NCBI GenBank assembly: GCA_964653715.1
Contig: CAZZGX010000042.1
Location: 1-26,916, forward strand
Source of the DNA: CAZZGX01 sp964653715
GTDB lineage: Bacteria; Patescibacteriota; Minisyncoccia; Ryanbacterales; GWA2-47-10b
Length of the DNA: 26,916 nucleotides
Direction: 5' to 3'
The notes beneath the pieces were generated by a model. The model worked only from the letters and a program-made list of their open reading frames with translations. It was not told where the DNA came from and did not search any database. Shown one piece after another: positions 14,484 through 22,117 of this stretch. The stretch's first letter is position 1. Every line of letters starts with the position of its first letter. The translations under genes were made by a program, and so were the position numbers.

Positions 14484-15352
14484 TGGAGATTCATGACCCA
14501 GTACTCGCGGATTCTGTTCTTACGAATCTCAACGTACAAAAAGGGGGAACATATATCGATGCGACGCTCAATGGAGGGGGACACACAAAAAAAATTTTGG
14601 AAAAGACGGGAAAAGGAGGGATGGTATTAGGCATAGAATGGGATGCAAAACTTGTTGAAAAAGTAAAAAAAGAACAGGTCAAAGGGTTAATCGTTTGTGA
14701 GGCAAATTACGTATCCATGCGCGAATTAATAAAAGAATTGAAGATTAAAAAAATCAATGGAATCCTCTTCGATTTTGGTATCAGTTCGTGGCATCTTGAG
14801 GGATCTGGGCGTGGGTTTTCCTTTCAAAAGAACGAAAAGCTTGATATGAGGTTTTCCGAGCGCGAAGAGAACCCCACTGCTGCCGCGATCGTAAACAGTT
14901 TTTCCGCTCGCGATCTTAAAAATATATTTTTAAACTATGGAGAAGAACCTCGCGCGGGGAAGATCGCTGATGCCATTGTTTCGCGGCGCAGAGAGAAACG
15001 CATTCTTACAGCCAATGAACTTGTAGGTATTGTTGCCGCCGTTTCTCCAAAAAGAGTCGGGCGACGCCATCCCGCGACAAAAATTTTCCAGGCGCTTCGC
15101 ATTGCCGTAAATCGAGAGCTTGAAAATATCCAGCAAGGTATTCAAGCGGCGATAAGTATTGTAGCTCCGGGTGGGCGAGTTGTGGCTATTTCGTACCAGT
15201 CACTCGAAGATAGAATCGTTAAAAATGCCTTCCGTGCCGCGTCAGAAGGACACGCTCTTACAAAAAAGCCAATTCGCGCGAGCTCACAAGAAGTCTCCAA
15301 AAATCCCCGCTCGCGATCCGCACTCCTTCGAGTCTGGGAGAAAGCTATATGA
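14483..15352 (+). CDS. rsmH: 16S rRNA (cytosine1402-N4)-methyltransferase RsmH
   Basis: RsmH (MraW) methylates N4 of C1402 in the ribosomal P site using SAM. It is 289 residues, slightly shorter than the usual 310. The SAM motif is IDATLNGGGHTKKIL, where most homologues read D-x-T-x-GxGGH. Then come GILFDFGISSWHLEGSGRGFSF and LDMRFSE (cf. LDMRM), NYGEEPRAGKIADAIVSRR, HPATKIFQALRIAVNRELE and the C-terminal ISYQSLEDRIVKNAFR. The ATG at 14483 is preferred over a TTG three bases upstream. The ftsL-like ATG overlaps the TGA in ATGA. All active-site blocks are intact. Confidence 0.96.
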   Translation: MEIHDPVLADSVLTNLNVQKGGTYIDATLNGGGHTKKILEKTGKGGMVLGIEWDAKLVEKVKKEQVKGLIVCEANYVSMRELIKELKIKKINGILFDFGISSWHLEGSGRGFSFQKNEKLDMRFSEREENPTAAAIVNSFSARDLKNIFLNYGEEPRAGKIADAIVSRRREKRILTANELVGIVAAVSPKRVGRRHPATKIFQALRIAVNRELENIQQGIQAAISIVAPGGRVVAISYQSLEDRIVKNAFRAASEGHALTKKPIRASSQEVSKNPRSRSALLRVWEKAI

Positions 15353-15615
15353 GAAAACGTCTTGCCTATCTTTCCTTTTTTATTCTAGGAGTTTCCGCTA
15401 TCTCCACTCTCCCACAAATTATTACTATTGCTCGGTTTGACGTTCGGGCAAATGATCGAAAAGTAGCCGAGCTCAACACCGAGCTCGCAGGTCTCCGTTC
15501 TGAGTATTTAAAAATTTTATTTGATGGCATCGAACCCGAGGCTCATAGCGCCGGGTTTGTAGTAGTTTCCGAAGCGCGCTATTTGAACCCCGCGAGCGTT
15601 GTGGCCGAGCGATAA
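15349..15615 (+). CDS. ftsL: FtsL-like single-pass division protein
   Basis: This is an 88-residue bitopic protein: a short basic N-terminus (MRKR), one TM at about residues 5-23, then a short helical stretch (NDRKVAELNTELAGLRSEYLKIL) of the kind that forms the FtsL/FtsB coiled coil. Sequence similarity to FtsL is always low. The call rests on size, topology and its place between rsmH and ftsI, which is where ftsL sits in most dcw clusters. The coiled coil is short (about three heptads). It overlaps rsmH by 4 bases and ftsI by 1 base. Confidence 0.68.
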   Translation: MRKRLAYLSFFILGVSAISTLPQIITIARFDVRANDRKVAELNTELAGLRSEYLKILFDGIEPEAHSAGFVVVSEARYLNPASVVAER

Positions 15616-17336
15616 TGCCCACTTTTCCGCAAAGAATCAAACAGCTCAAGATAGCGCTATTCATCGTCTTTGGATTACTGCTCGGGCGTCTTTTTTGGCT
15701 TCAGATATATAAGCATTCTTCGTTTGTCATCCGTGCCGAAGCACAGCAGACAAGCAGAGAAGCACTCAAGGCAAAGCGCGGAGAAATCTTGATTCATGAA
15801 AAAGATTCTGTTTTTCCTATTTCTACGACCAAGGAGGAGTGGACTCTTGCGATTGATCCGCGCAACGTCAAAGATCCCGAGAAAACCTATAACTCTATAA
15901 GAGATTTGTTTGATGTGGCGCTATCCAAGGAAGAATTTTTTGTCAAAGCGACAAAAAAAGGTGATCCGTATGAAATTGTGGAACGGCATTTGGCGCTCGC
16001 TGATAAAAAAAAGATACAGGACGCGAATCTTGATGGGGTAATTTTTACCCAAGCTGACGCGCGCTTTTATCCGGGAGGGAACTTCGCGTCGCATATTTTA
16101 GGCTTTGTCGGAGCAGATGGAATTGGTAAATACGGTCTTGAGCGATACTATCAAGACGAACTTGTGGGCAAAGACGGGGCGGTAGTCGGAGAAGAGTCGC
16201 TCGGCGGCCAACTCCTTCTCTTTGGAAATACCGTAGAAAATCCAGTAGAGGATGGCGCAACCTTAGAGACCACACTTGATGCTGGTGTCGAACGTTTCCT
16301 TGAAAAATCAATTCTGGCAGTGCGCGCTCAATATAGCGCCGAAAGCGCAGGAGGGATTATTATCGATCCCGAAAGCGGGAAAATTCTTGCGATGGCTTCA
16401 ACTCCTGCTTTTGATCCAAATACCTATGGGAAAGAGAAAAATCTTGCGGTATTTAAAAATCCCAACACGGAAGATCTTTTTGAAATGGGTTCTGTGGTAA
16501 AACCTCTGACGATGGCGGCGGCACTCGATACGGGAGTAGTGACGCCTCAAACTAGTTATGTCGATACGGGCGCGCGTGAAATTGATGGCAGGATAATTTC
16601 TAATTTTGATGGCAAGCCGAGAGGCCGCGTTCTCATGCAAGAGATTCTTTCGCAGTCACTGAATCTCGGAGCTACTTTTTTGATGGAACAACTCGGGAAA
16701 GATCGGTTTCGCGAATATATGCATCGCTATGGACTTGCCAAGAAAACAGAAATAGACGTACCCAATGAAGCGGTAGGCAATTTGAAAAATTTGGAAAGTC
16801 CGAGGCTTATTGAATACGCGACTGCCGCATTCGGACAAGGAATCTCTATGACGCCCGTAGAGCTTGTCCGAGCTCTTTCAAGTCTTGCGAATGGCGGATT
16901 ACTTATAGATCCATACATCGTTGACTCAATCACGCGGTCAAATGGCGAAGTAATTTCTCACACAAGTGCCCCACCGCGAAGAATTTTAAAAGAAGAATCC
17001 TCAAAAACGGTTACGCAAATGCTTGTAAAAGTCGTTGATGAAAAATTGGCCAATGGGAAGGGTAAAATTCCGGGCTATTCAGTTGCCGCGAAAACCGGTA
17101 CGGCCCAGATCGCGAGTAGCAACACGCGGGGATACTCGGGAGAATTTTTACACACATTTTTTGGCTATGGTCCCGCGTTTAATCCGCGATTCCTCATCTT
17201 TTATTACCTTGAAAAACCGAAAGGAATACAGTATGCTTCAGAATCACTCACCCAAACGTTCCGTTCTACTATGAAATTTCTCTTTTCATATTACGAAGTG
17301 CCTCCCGACCGCCCGCAGGAAGTCGCTCCCCAATAA
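15615..17336 (+). CDS. ftsI: Division-specific penicillin-binding protein FtsI/PBP3
   Basis: This class B transpeptidase cross-links septal peptidoglycan. It has 573 residues with a TM at about 10-30. The pedestal (AKRGEILIHEK, then FYPGGNFASHILGFVGADG) is followed by a transpeptidase domain with S293-V-V-K296, S348-L-N350 and K493-T-G495. The RGEI box has lost the usual Asp after RG-x-I (ILIHEKD instead of I-x-DRNG), a small deviation. The start uses TAATG overlap with the ftsL-like stop. The dcw position separates it from the elongation PBP2 at 10201. No PASTA domains are present at the C-terminus, unlike SpoVD or PBP2x of Firmicutes. Confidence 0.93.
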   Translation: MPTFPQRIKQLKIALFIVFGLLLGRLFWLQIYKHSSFVIRAEAQQTSREALKAKRGEILIHEKDSVFPISTTKEEWTLAIDPRNVKDPEKTYNSIRDLFDVALSKEEFFVKATKKGDPYEIVERHLALADKKKIQDANLDGVIFTQADARFYPGGNFASHILGFVGADGIGKYGLERYYQDELVGKDGAVVGEESLGGQLLLFGNTVENPVEDGATLETTLDAGVERFLEKSILAVRAQYSAESAGGIIIDPESGKILAMASTPAFDPNTYGKEKNLAVFKNPNTEDLFEMGSVVKPLTMAAALDTGVVTPQTSYVDTGAREIDGRIISNFDGKPRGRVLMQEILSQSLNLGATFLMEQLGKDRFREYMHRYGLAKKTEIDVPNEAVGNLKNLESPRLIEYATAAFGQGISMTPVELVRALSSLANGGLLIDPYIVDSITRSNGEVISHTSAPPRRILKEESSKTVTQMLVKVVDEKLANGKGKIPGYSVAAKTGTAQIASSNTRGYSGEFLHTFFGYGPAFNPRFLIFYYLEKPKGIQYASESLTQTFRSTMKFLFSYYEVPPDRPQEVAPQ

Positions 17337-17343
17337 TATTTCT

Positions 17344-18576
17344 ATGTTTAAGAAAATAGTTTTATTTTTTTTTGAAAGAGAAGCATGGCTTGTCTTGCGG
17401 CGTTTTAAACCGAAAATTATCGCGGTAACTGGTAGCGTTGGTAAGACTTCTACTAAAGAGGCGATCTGGACCCTTCTTGCCGAACATTTTGATGTTGCAA
17501 AAAGTCCCAAGAGCTACAATAGCGATATCGGCGTGCCACTCACTATTTTGGGACTGCCTAACGCGTGGAATTCGCCGATGGGCTGGGTGCAAAATATCAT
17601 AAAAGGCTTTTGGCGGAGTATTTCTTCTGCTCCGTATCCCGCGTTTCTAATTCTAGAGATGGGAGTTGATCGCCCGGGTGATTTTGATCATATTCTCAAT
17701 TATATTCGCCCGGAGACGGTGGTAGTGACGGCTATCGGGCGAATGCCAGTACACGTTGAATTTTTTGTAGGTCCCGAGGGTGTTGCCGCCGAGAAATCAA
17801 AACTAGTAAGAATTCTTAATGAAAACAATACGGCAATTCTTAATAAAGATGACGAGCTTGTTTGGCAAATGAAAAGCAAGACGAAAGCAAAAATTATTTC
17901 ATATGGTTTTTCGAGCGGCTCTGATGTTCGGGCCACCGGATATAAGCCATCCGCTCACGGTATGACATTTAAAATTGAACATGACGGTAAAATAATGCCG
18001 ATAAAGATAGATGGGCTTCTTGGCAAGCAAAATGTCTACACGCTTCTTGCGGCCGCCACGGTGGGTATTTCAGAAGGACTTAATCTTATTGAAATTAGTG
18101 AAGGGTTCTCTCTTATGAAGCCAATGCCGGGGAGACTCTGCCCGATTAAGGGAGTCCATGGATCGCTTATGCTTGACGACACGTATAACTCGTCTCCCGT
18201 AGCGGTTGAAGCGGCACTCGAGGTCCTGAAAGAAGTAAAAGCAACGAGAAAAATCGCTGTTCTTGGAGATATGCTGGAGCTTGGAAAATTTAGTGCCGAT
18301 GAGCACCGACGTATTGGAGAGAAAGCAAAAAGCACTGCTAATATCTTTTTTTCTGTTGGTATTCGTGCTCGTGCCATGGAAGGAGCGGCAAAGTGGTTTC
18401 CAACTTCAGAAGAGGCGGCCTTGTATCTTGCGGGTTTTGTTGAGAAAGGGGATGTGATTTTAGTTAAAGGATCACAAAGTGTCCGGATGGAAAAAATCGT
18501 TGAGAAAATAATGGCTGACCCGGAGCAGGCAAAAGAACTTCTTGTGCGCCAAGAACCATTCTGGAAAAAACCGTAA
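17344..18576 (+). CDS. murF: MurF-like UDP-MurNAc-tripeptide--D-Ala-D-Ala ligase without the N-terminal domain
   Basis: This ATP-dependent ligase adds D-Ala-D-Ala to complete the UDP-MurNAc-pentapeptide. It has 410 residues. The P-loop GSVGKTSTKE is at residues 30-39, whereas in E. coli MurF it lies near residue 107. About 75 residues forming the N-terminal UDP-binding domain are therefore absent. A hydrophobic basic start (FKKIVLFFFEREAWLVLRRF) takes its place. The remaining motifs are present: SYNSDIGVPLTIL, LEMGVDRPGDF, the central-domain HVEFFV and EKSKL, LDDTYNSSP, and the C-terminal VLGDMLELG and VKGSQSVRMEKIV. These C-terminal motifs favour MurF over MurE or MurC. It begins 7 bases after ftsI and is the last dcw gene here. 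Confidence 0.9.
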   Translation: MFKKIVLFFFEREAWLVLRRFKPKIIAVTGSVGKTSTKEAIWTLLAEHFDVAKSPKSYNSDIGVPLTILGLPNAWNSPMGWVQNIIKGFWRSISSAPYPAFLILEMGVDRPGDFDHILNYIRPETVVVTAIGRMPVHVEFFVGPEGVAAEKSKLVRILNENNTAILNKDDELVWQMKSKTKAKIISYGFSSGSDVRATGYKPSAHGMTFKIEHDGKIMPIKIDGLLGKQNVYTLLAAATVGISEGLNLIEISEGFSLMKPMPGRLCPIKGVHGSLMLDDTYNSSPVAVEAALEVLKEVKATRKIAVLGDMLELGKFSADEHRRIGEKAKSTANIFFSVGIRARAMEGAAKWFPTSEEAALYLAGFVEKGDVILVKGSQSVRMEKIVEKIMADPEQAKELLVRQEPFWKKP

Positions 18577-18586
18577 AATCTTGTAG

Positions 18587-18592
18587 TATAAA
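18587..18592 (+). promoter_or_regulatory. Possible -10 box of tRNA-Glu
   Basis: TATAAA ends 6 bases before the first base of the mature tRNA at 18599, which would place the transcription start at the tRNA 5' end. I see no clear -35, so this is tentative. Confidence 0.3.
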
Positions 18593-18598
18593 ACCCAC

Positions 18599-18670
18599 GG
18601 CCCTATCGTCTAACGGCTAGGACAGTTGGTTCTCATCCAACAAATCGGGGTCCGATTCCCCGTGGGGCCG
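18599..18670 (+). tRNA. tRNA-Glu (anticodon CTC)
   Basis: The 72-base cloverleaf is complete: acceptor GGCCCTA with TGGGGCC (one G-T pair), D arm GTCT...GGAC with GG in the loop, anticodon stem GTTGG/CCAAC (18625-18629, 18637-18641) with loop TTCTCAT, and T stem CGGGG/CCCCG. The anticodon CTC is at 18632-18634 and reads GAG. The discriminator base is G. CCA is not encoded. The T loop reads TCCGATT, so position 55, nearly always T, is C (18652). It stands alone between murF and the exported-protein operon. Confidence 0.95.
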
Positions 18671-18695
18671 TATAAAATAAGACTTAATTGAATTA

Positions 18696-18717
18696 GTCGC
18701 CTCGAGCGGCGTCTTTT
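18696..18717 (+). terminator. Weak hairpin after tRNA-Glu
   Basis: GTCGCC (18696-18701) can pair with GGCGTC (18708-18713) around a six-base loop, with one T-T mismatch, followed by TTTT (18714-18717). It could end the tRNA transcript but is short. Confidence 0.35.
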
Positions 18718-18723
18718 CGCCAC

Positions 18724-18752
18724 TTGCCTTGGCGTGGTGATAGAAGTATAGT
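18724..18752 (+). promoter_or_regulatory. Predicted promoter of the exported-protein operon
   Basis: TTGCCT (18724-18729), a 17-base spacer and TATAGT (18747-18752). The start would be near 18759, giving a leader of about 41 bases that contains a strong Shine-Dalgarno. This differs from the leaderless arrangement seen elsewhere in the window. Confidence 0.55.
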
Positions 18753-18785
18753 CATGGTGGATTTAAGGGGCTTTTTGACAACATA

Positions 18786-18793
18786 AAGGAGGG
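18786..18793 (+). promoter_or_regulatory. Strong ribosome-binding site
   Basis: AAGGAGGG ends six bases before the ATG at 18800. It is close to the full anti-Shine-Dalgarno complement, in a window where most genes show none. Comparable sites precede the next two genes (GGAGGAGGT at 19251-19259, GAGGAG at 20805-20810). Confidence 0.8.
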
Positions 18794-18799
18794 TGCCGA

Positions 18800-19261
18800 A
18801 TGACAATTCAGAAGACATTAATTGCTCTGCTTCTTTTGTTTGGTATGACGGGCGACGTATTCGCAAGAATTCCGCAGGTTTGGATTGGCGTTCTTGAACC
18901 AACCCAAGGAGGTCGAGCCTCTATCAGGGTTGGAGTAGGTGCTTTCGGTATTGTAGGGGATCAGCCTCCCTATGGTGCCTACCTTGTTGGCTACTTTCGA
19001 TGCCGACCGAGTTCTAAACTTTGTCGCAATCGTCACGGCCGCTTTCACGCTATGCTCGAAACAGATCTGGAGCTGCAAGGTCCGCCAACTTTTACGGCCC
19101 GCATGAGTTCCAAAAATGGAAAGTTTTGTGACCTCAAAGGCGTCGCGCGAGAATTTTTCATTCCAATAAATGCTCCCGTCGGTTCAATTATTGAAGGTAC
19201 ATATGAGTGTCCCGACAGCAAACTTTCTCAAGGCGTGTTTAGTTTTATTCGGAGGAGGTAG
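18800..19261 (+). CDS. Small exported protein of unknown function
   Basis: The 153-residue protein has a clear Sec signal peptide: TIQKTLIALLLLFGMTGDVFA with cleavage likely after VFA, near residue 22. The mature part is basic and Gly-rich. It has four Cys, C68 and C75 in FRCRPSSKLC and two more around FCDLKG and YECPDS, which could form two disulfides if exported. I recognise no domain. It ends FSFIRRR two bases before the next ATG. An AAGGAGGG site gives strong translation initiation. Its place in front of a large exported propeller-like protein suggests joint secretion or complex formation, which is inference from position only. Confidence 0.75.
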   Translation: MTIQKTLIALLLLFGMTGDVFARIPQVWIGVLEPTQGGRASIRVGVGAFGIVGDQPPYGAYLVGYFRCRPSSKLCRNRHGRFHAMLETDLELQGPPTFTARMSSKNGKFCDLKGVAREFFIPINAPVGSIIEGTYECPDSKLSQGVFSFIRRR

Positions 19262-19263
19262 AG

Positions 19264-20814
19264 ATGAAGTTCTCAAAAGCGCTTATTCTCGCGCTCGGCA
19301 TATTTGCCGGTTGCGCGTTTGATGGCATGAAGGAGATCAATATCGTGACTCCACCGGATACATATATAGCCGTAGGGTTTAACCATATTGTGGAAACAGT
19401 AAATTTCCGAATGCGGATATATGACAAGGTGGGAAAGCATTTATTAACAAAGGGTTATCCTGTAAGTTGTCCAGGACACGAATTCAGCTTTGATGGCCGC
19501 ATCGTCTACGATTTTCTCACGAATCGCTGGCTCTTTGTTAGCGCGACGAACTCTAGCGGTATCAACAACCAGCCTTCGTTTTGGTGCCTTGGTGTCTCTC
19601 AAACAAGCGATCCCACAGGGTCTTGGTATCAGTACCAATTTACTGCTCCCTATTCTCCTACCGATTTTCCTGATTACCCGGGGATTGGAGTAGATGACGA
19701 CAAAGTGGTGCTTACGGGAAATTTTTTCTCGGGAACAGGAGCCTTGATATTAAACAAATCACAACTTCTTGTGGGAGCAGCAGTCGCCACTCAATTTGTT
19801 CCAGAGCTTTACGGATTTCTTTTTCAGGTAGCGCGACCAACAAGCTCAACAAAAATAACGACGATTGGGGTTATTGCAACTCCGATTACGTATCTTCTCG
19901 GATTTAATTTTTTTGAAGATCCTATCTCAAATCTTGCGATCCGGTTCATCAGAGGAGTGCCCGGGGTAGGCATGGGCGTTCAGTCCACCACCGCGCAAAT
20001 ATCCTTTCCGTCGGGACTAAAGCATGAATTGCCTCAAAACGTTCCACAGGCAGGGACAAGTATATTACTCGACGTAGGTAACCAGCGAATGTATGACGCA
20101 GTATTTCGCAATGGCATTCTTTGGGGGGCATCTCATGAAGGATGTAAGCCCCCGGGTGATTCTGTTACGCGCACATGTCTGAGATTCTTCCAGCTAAGAA
20201 TACTTGAGAGCCCATTCAAAACAGCCTATTGGGGTTATTTCCAAGAGGACTTTAGATTCGCGACTTCCGGAGTTTACTACTTCTATCCAGCGATTCAAAT
20301 TGACGCTGATCTCAACCTCATTACCGTTTTCAACCGGTCATCAGCTTCCGAATATCCTTCCATATACGCGAGTGGACAGTACTGGAGTCCGATCAATCTG
20401 ACGAACGCGCTCATCCCACCGCGACTCCTAAAAGCAAGCCCGAGTTTCTATGCCTCGCATAATCCTGTTCCGGGTAGCATCCATAGATGGGGGGATTATA
20501 GTGGAGCCGCGCTTGATCCTGCTTTTCCGCGGCGCGCGTGGGTTGCCGCAGAATACGCCCTATCACCTACCCAATGGGGGACGTGGATTAGTCAGGTTGG
20601 CAAAGAATGGGTTACACAAACGGCCAGCTCAAATCAAGTGGTGGCGGTTAATCCTCCGCAGCCTCCTCCGGTAATCATTGATACATCTGACGCGTTGCCT
20701 TCAGAGACTGCGGCATCTTTTGAAACGATTGATATCCGCGCATTGCCACTTGTCATGCCCACGGAAATTCAACCCATTCCTAGCCCCCGTACCTATAATA
20801 ATTTGAGGAGATAG
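19264..20814 (+). CDS. Large exported beta-propeller-like protein
   Basis: The 516-residue protein begins MKFSKALILALGIFAGCAF. This is a signal peptide with a possible lipid-attachment Cys17, though Phe at -3 is not typical of a lipobox. The body matches a pattern I know from secreted bacterial proteins with sialidase-like or seven-blade propeller folds. Its marks are RIVYDFLTNRWLFVSATNSS, a WYQYQF strand, FPDYPGIGVDDDKVVLTGNFF in the middle, and RWGDYSGAALDP near the end. A proline-rich tail of about 50 residues (VNPPQPPPVIIDTS onward) follows and could span the cell surface. I see no sortase signal or catalytic motif. GGAGGAGGT lies just upstream. A surface or extracellular binding role is inferred. 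Confidence 0.72.
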   Translation: MKFSKALILALGIFAGCAFDGMKEINIVTPPDTYIAVGFNHIVETVNFRMRIYDKVGKHLLTKGYPVSCPGHEFSFDGRIVYDFLTNRWLFVSATNSSGINNQPSFWCLGVSQTSDPTGSWYQYQFTAPYSPTDFPDYPGIGVDDDKVVLTGNFFSGTGALILNKSQLLVGAAVATQFVPELYGFLFQVARPTSSTKITTIGVIATPITYLLGFNFFEDPISNLAIRFIRGVPGVGMGVQSTTAQISFPSGLKHELPQNVPQAGTSILLDVGNQRMYDAVFRNGILWGASHEGCKPPGDSVTRTCLRFFQLRILESPFKTAYWGYFQEDFRFATSGVYYFYPAIQIDADLNLITVFNRSSASEYPSIYASGQYWSPINLTNALIPPRLLKASPSFYASHNPVPGSIHRWGDYSGAALDPAFPRRAWVAAEYALSPTQWGTWISQVGKEWVTQTASSNQVVAVNPPQPPPVIIDTSDALPSETAASFETIDIRALPLVMPTEIQPIPSPRTYNNLRR

Positions 20815-20815
20815 G

Positions 20816-21538
20816 ATGGCTTCTCACGAGCGTCTCGTATTTGTTTCTGTTGATCCGCTTGAGACTTTGAAAAACTGCGGCGGATATTATGAATGTCCAA
20901 AAGACGCCAATGGAAAGAGACTTGGGCCGTTGGTAGGATACGCGGGAACGTACCAAACTCCCGAAGGGGAAAAAAACTACGTAGGCGACATGTATTTTAA
21001 TTTCGCACGTGCCGAGATGCATCCACACGTCAGGGATTACTTCGCCTTGCTACTTTCCATGCGTATTTTCGCCCGCAAGCTCGAGGCCGATGTTTTTCTC
21101 GGGGCGCCCATGGGAGGGATTTTTCTGACAGGCGCGCTTGACCGAATATTTTGCTGGAGAGGTATTTTTGCGGAAAAGCGATATCCGCAACTCGCTACAG
21201 TTAACGGTCGCGAGAAATCCGTACTCTTTCTTGATCGTCATAGAATTTCTAAAGACGATAGAGTAGTCCTTGTGGAGGACGTCTGCAATAATTTCTCAAC
21301 GACAGATCAACTCATCGGTCTTGTAGGTCAGCAGTGGGGCCAAGTTGTTGCAGTCGTTTGTGTGATTAATCGTTCCGAACGCGTCGAGTTTCGTAATCTT
21401 CCCGTTCTCTCCGTCGTTCACAAGCCAACACCACAGTATCGCCAAGACGATCGAGCCGTTGCCTATGATATACAGATTAACAACATCATTTGGCAACCTA
21501 AAGACGAATGGGACTTACTTGCCCAGCACATCAGATAG
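20816..21538 (+). CDS. Phosphoribosyltransferase-fold protein with an atypical PRPP loop
   Basis: The 240-residue cytoplasmic protein has the type I PRTase layout: FLGAPMGGIFLTGAL as the PPi-loop region (about residues 93-107), then the PRPP signature VVLVEDVCNNFSTT with E154-D155. In orotate phosphoribosyltransferase this reads VVVVEDVVTTGGS, so the acidic pair is kept but TTGGS, which holds the 5'-phosphate, is NNFST. The N-terminal third (GGYYECPKDANGKRLGPLVG, then GDMYFNFARAE) resembles no enzyme I can name. It is either a divergent PyrE-like enzyme for another base or a non-catalytic PRTase-fold regulator. It lies 1 base after the propeller gene with a GAGGAG site. Its link to two exported proteins is unexplained. 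Confidence 0.7.
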   Translation: MASHERLVFVSVDPLETLKNCGGYYECPKDANGKRLGPLVGYAGTYQTPEGEKNYVGDMYFNFARAEMHPHVRDYFALLLSMRIFARKLEADVFLGAPMGGIFLTGALDRIFCWRGIFAEKRYPQLATVNGREKSVLFLDRHRISKDDRVVLVEDVCNNFSTTDQLIGLVGQQWGQVVAVVCVINRSERVEFRNLPVLSVVHKPTPQYRQDDRAVAYDIQINNIIWQPKDEWDLLAQHIR

Positions 21539-21561
21539 CCCCGCCACGGCGGGGTTTTTTT
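21539..21561 (+). terminator. Intrinsic terminator of the exported-protein operon
   Basis: CCCCGC (21539-21544) pairs with GCGGGG (21549-21554) around CACG, followed by seven T. It starts directly after the TAG stop codon. Confidence 0.9.
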
Positions 21562-21562
21562 A

Positions 21563-21591
21563 TTTACAAAAGTCGACTTGATTGCTACTAA
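21563..21591 (+). promoter_or_regulatory. Predicted promoter of the DNA glycosylase gene
   Basis: TTTACA (21563-21568), a 17-base spacer and TACTAA (21586-21591), with TG at 21583-21584 forming an extended -10. The GTG start codon at 21598 is 6 bases on, predicting a leaderless mRNA. Confidence 0.6.
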
Positions 21592-21597
21592 TACAGT

Positions 21598-22113
21598 GTG
21601 AACCAAAATTTTTTTCTTCGTGACCCAAAAATTGTCGCAAAAGATTTGCTCGGGATGGAGCTCGTAAGAAAGATCGGCACAAGAAAGACGCGCTCTCTCA
21701 TCGTCGAGACTGAAGCATATTGCGGCGTAAAAGATAAAGCTTCGCACGTACACCGCGGGCGGACTGGACGCAATGAACCGATGTTTGGTCCACCTGGAAC
21801 TATTTATGTGTATCTTATTTATGGCATGTATTACTGCATGAATTTTGTAACTGGAGCACGCGAGATCCCGGGGGCAGTTCTCATTCGAGGAATCAAAATG
21901 CTGCCTGATGGTCCACGGATTGAGGGGCCTGGGCGTCTTACTCGCGCGCTCTCAATTACAAAATACTTTAACAATAAAAATATCATAACCAATCAAAAAT
22001 TATTTCTTGGCGGGCGGATTATGACGCCTAAAAAAATTACGCGGTCTCCAAGGGTTGGTGTCGATTATGCCGAAGAATGGGCTCGAAAGCCGCTCCGTTT
22101 TCTGATAGAATAG
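21598..22113 (+). CDS. 3-methyladenine DNA glycosylase (AAG/MPG family)
   Basis: This base-excision repair enzyme removes alkylated purines such as 3-methyladenine and hypoxanthine. It is 171 residues, a little below the usual 190-220. The family blocks are complete: KDLLGMELVRK, VETEAYCGVKDKASH with the catalytic Glu in ETEAY, RGRTGRNEPMFGPPGTIYVY, LIYGMYYCMNFVT and GAVLIRG. The later GPGRLTRALSI segment and a C-terminal SPRVGVDYAEEWARKPLRF complete the fold. The start codon is GTG, chosen because the promoter points to it and no ATG precedes the conserved FFLRDPKIVAKDLLG. A human-type AAG fold is rare enough in reduced genomes to be worth recording. The rmuC ATG follows 4 bases after the stop. 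Confidence 0.95.
   Translation: MNQNFFLRDPKIVAKDLLGMELVRKIGTRKTRSLIVETEAYCGVKDKASHVHRGRTGRNEPMFGPPGTIYVYLIYGMYYCMNFVTGAREIPGAVLIRGIKMLPDGPRIEGPGRLTRALSITKYFNNKNIITNQKLFLGGRIMTPKKITRSPRVGVDYAEEWARKPLRFLIE
22083..22111 (+). promoter_or_regulatory. Predicted rmuC promoter with extended -10
   Basis: TCGAAA (22083-22088), a 17-base spacer and TAGAAT (22106-22111) with TG at 22103-22104. The -10 ends 6 bases before the rmuC ATG at 22118. The box covers the end of the glycosylase gene. Confidence 0.5.
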
Positions 22114-22117
22114 AGTC

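Noticed and set aside
18718..18734. Small hairpin CGCCA/TGGCG upstream of the exported-protein operon as a riboswitch
   Set aside because: It is only a five-base stem, lies largely upstream of the predicted transcription start and matches no riboswitch I know.
19264..20814. Sialidase or protease function for the large exported protein
   Set aside because: No catalytic triad or conserved Arg set is visible; only the propeller-like strand pattern supports a fold, not an activity.
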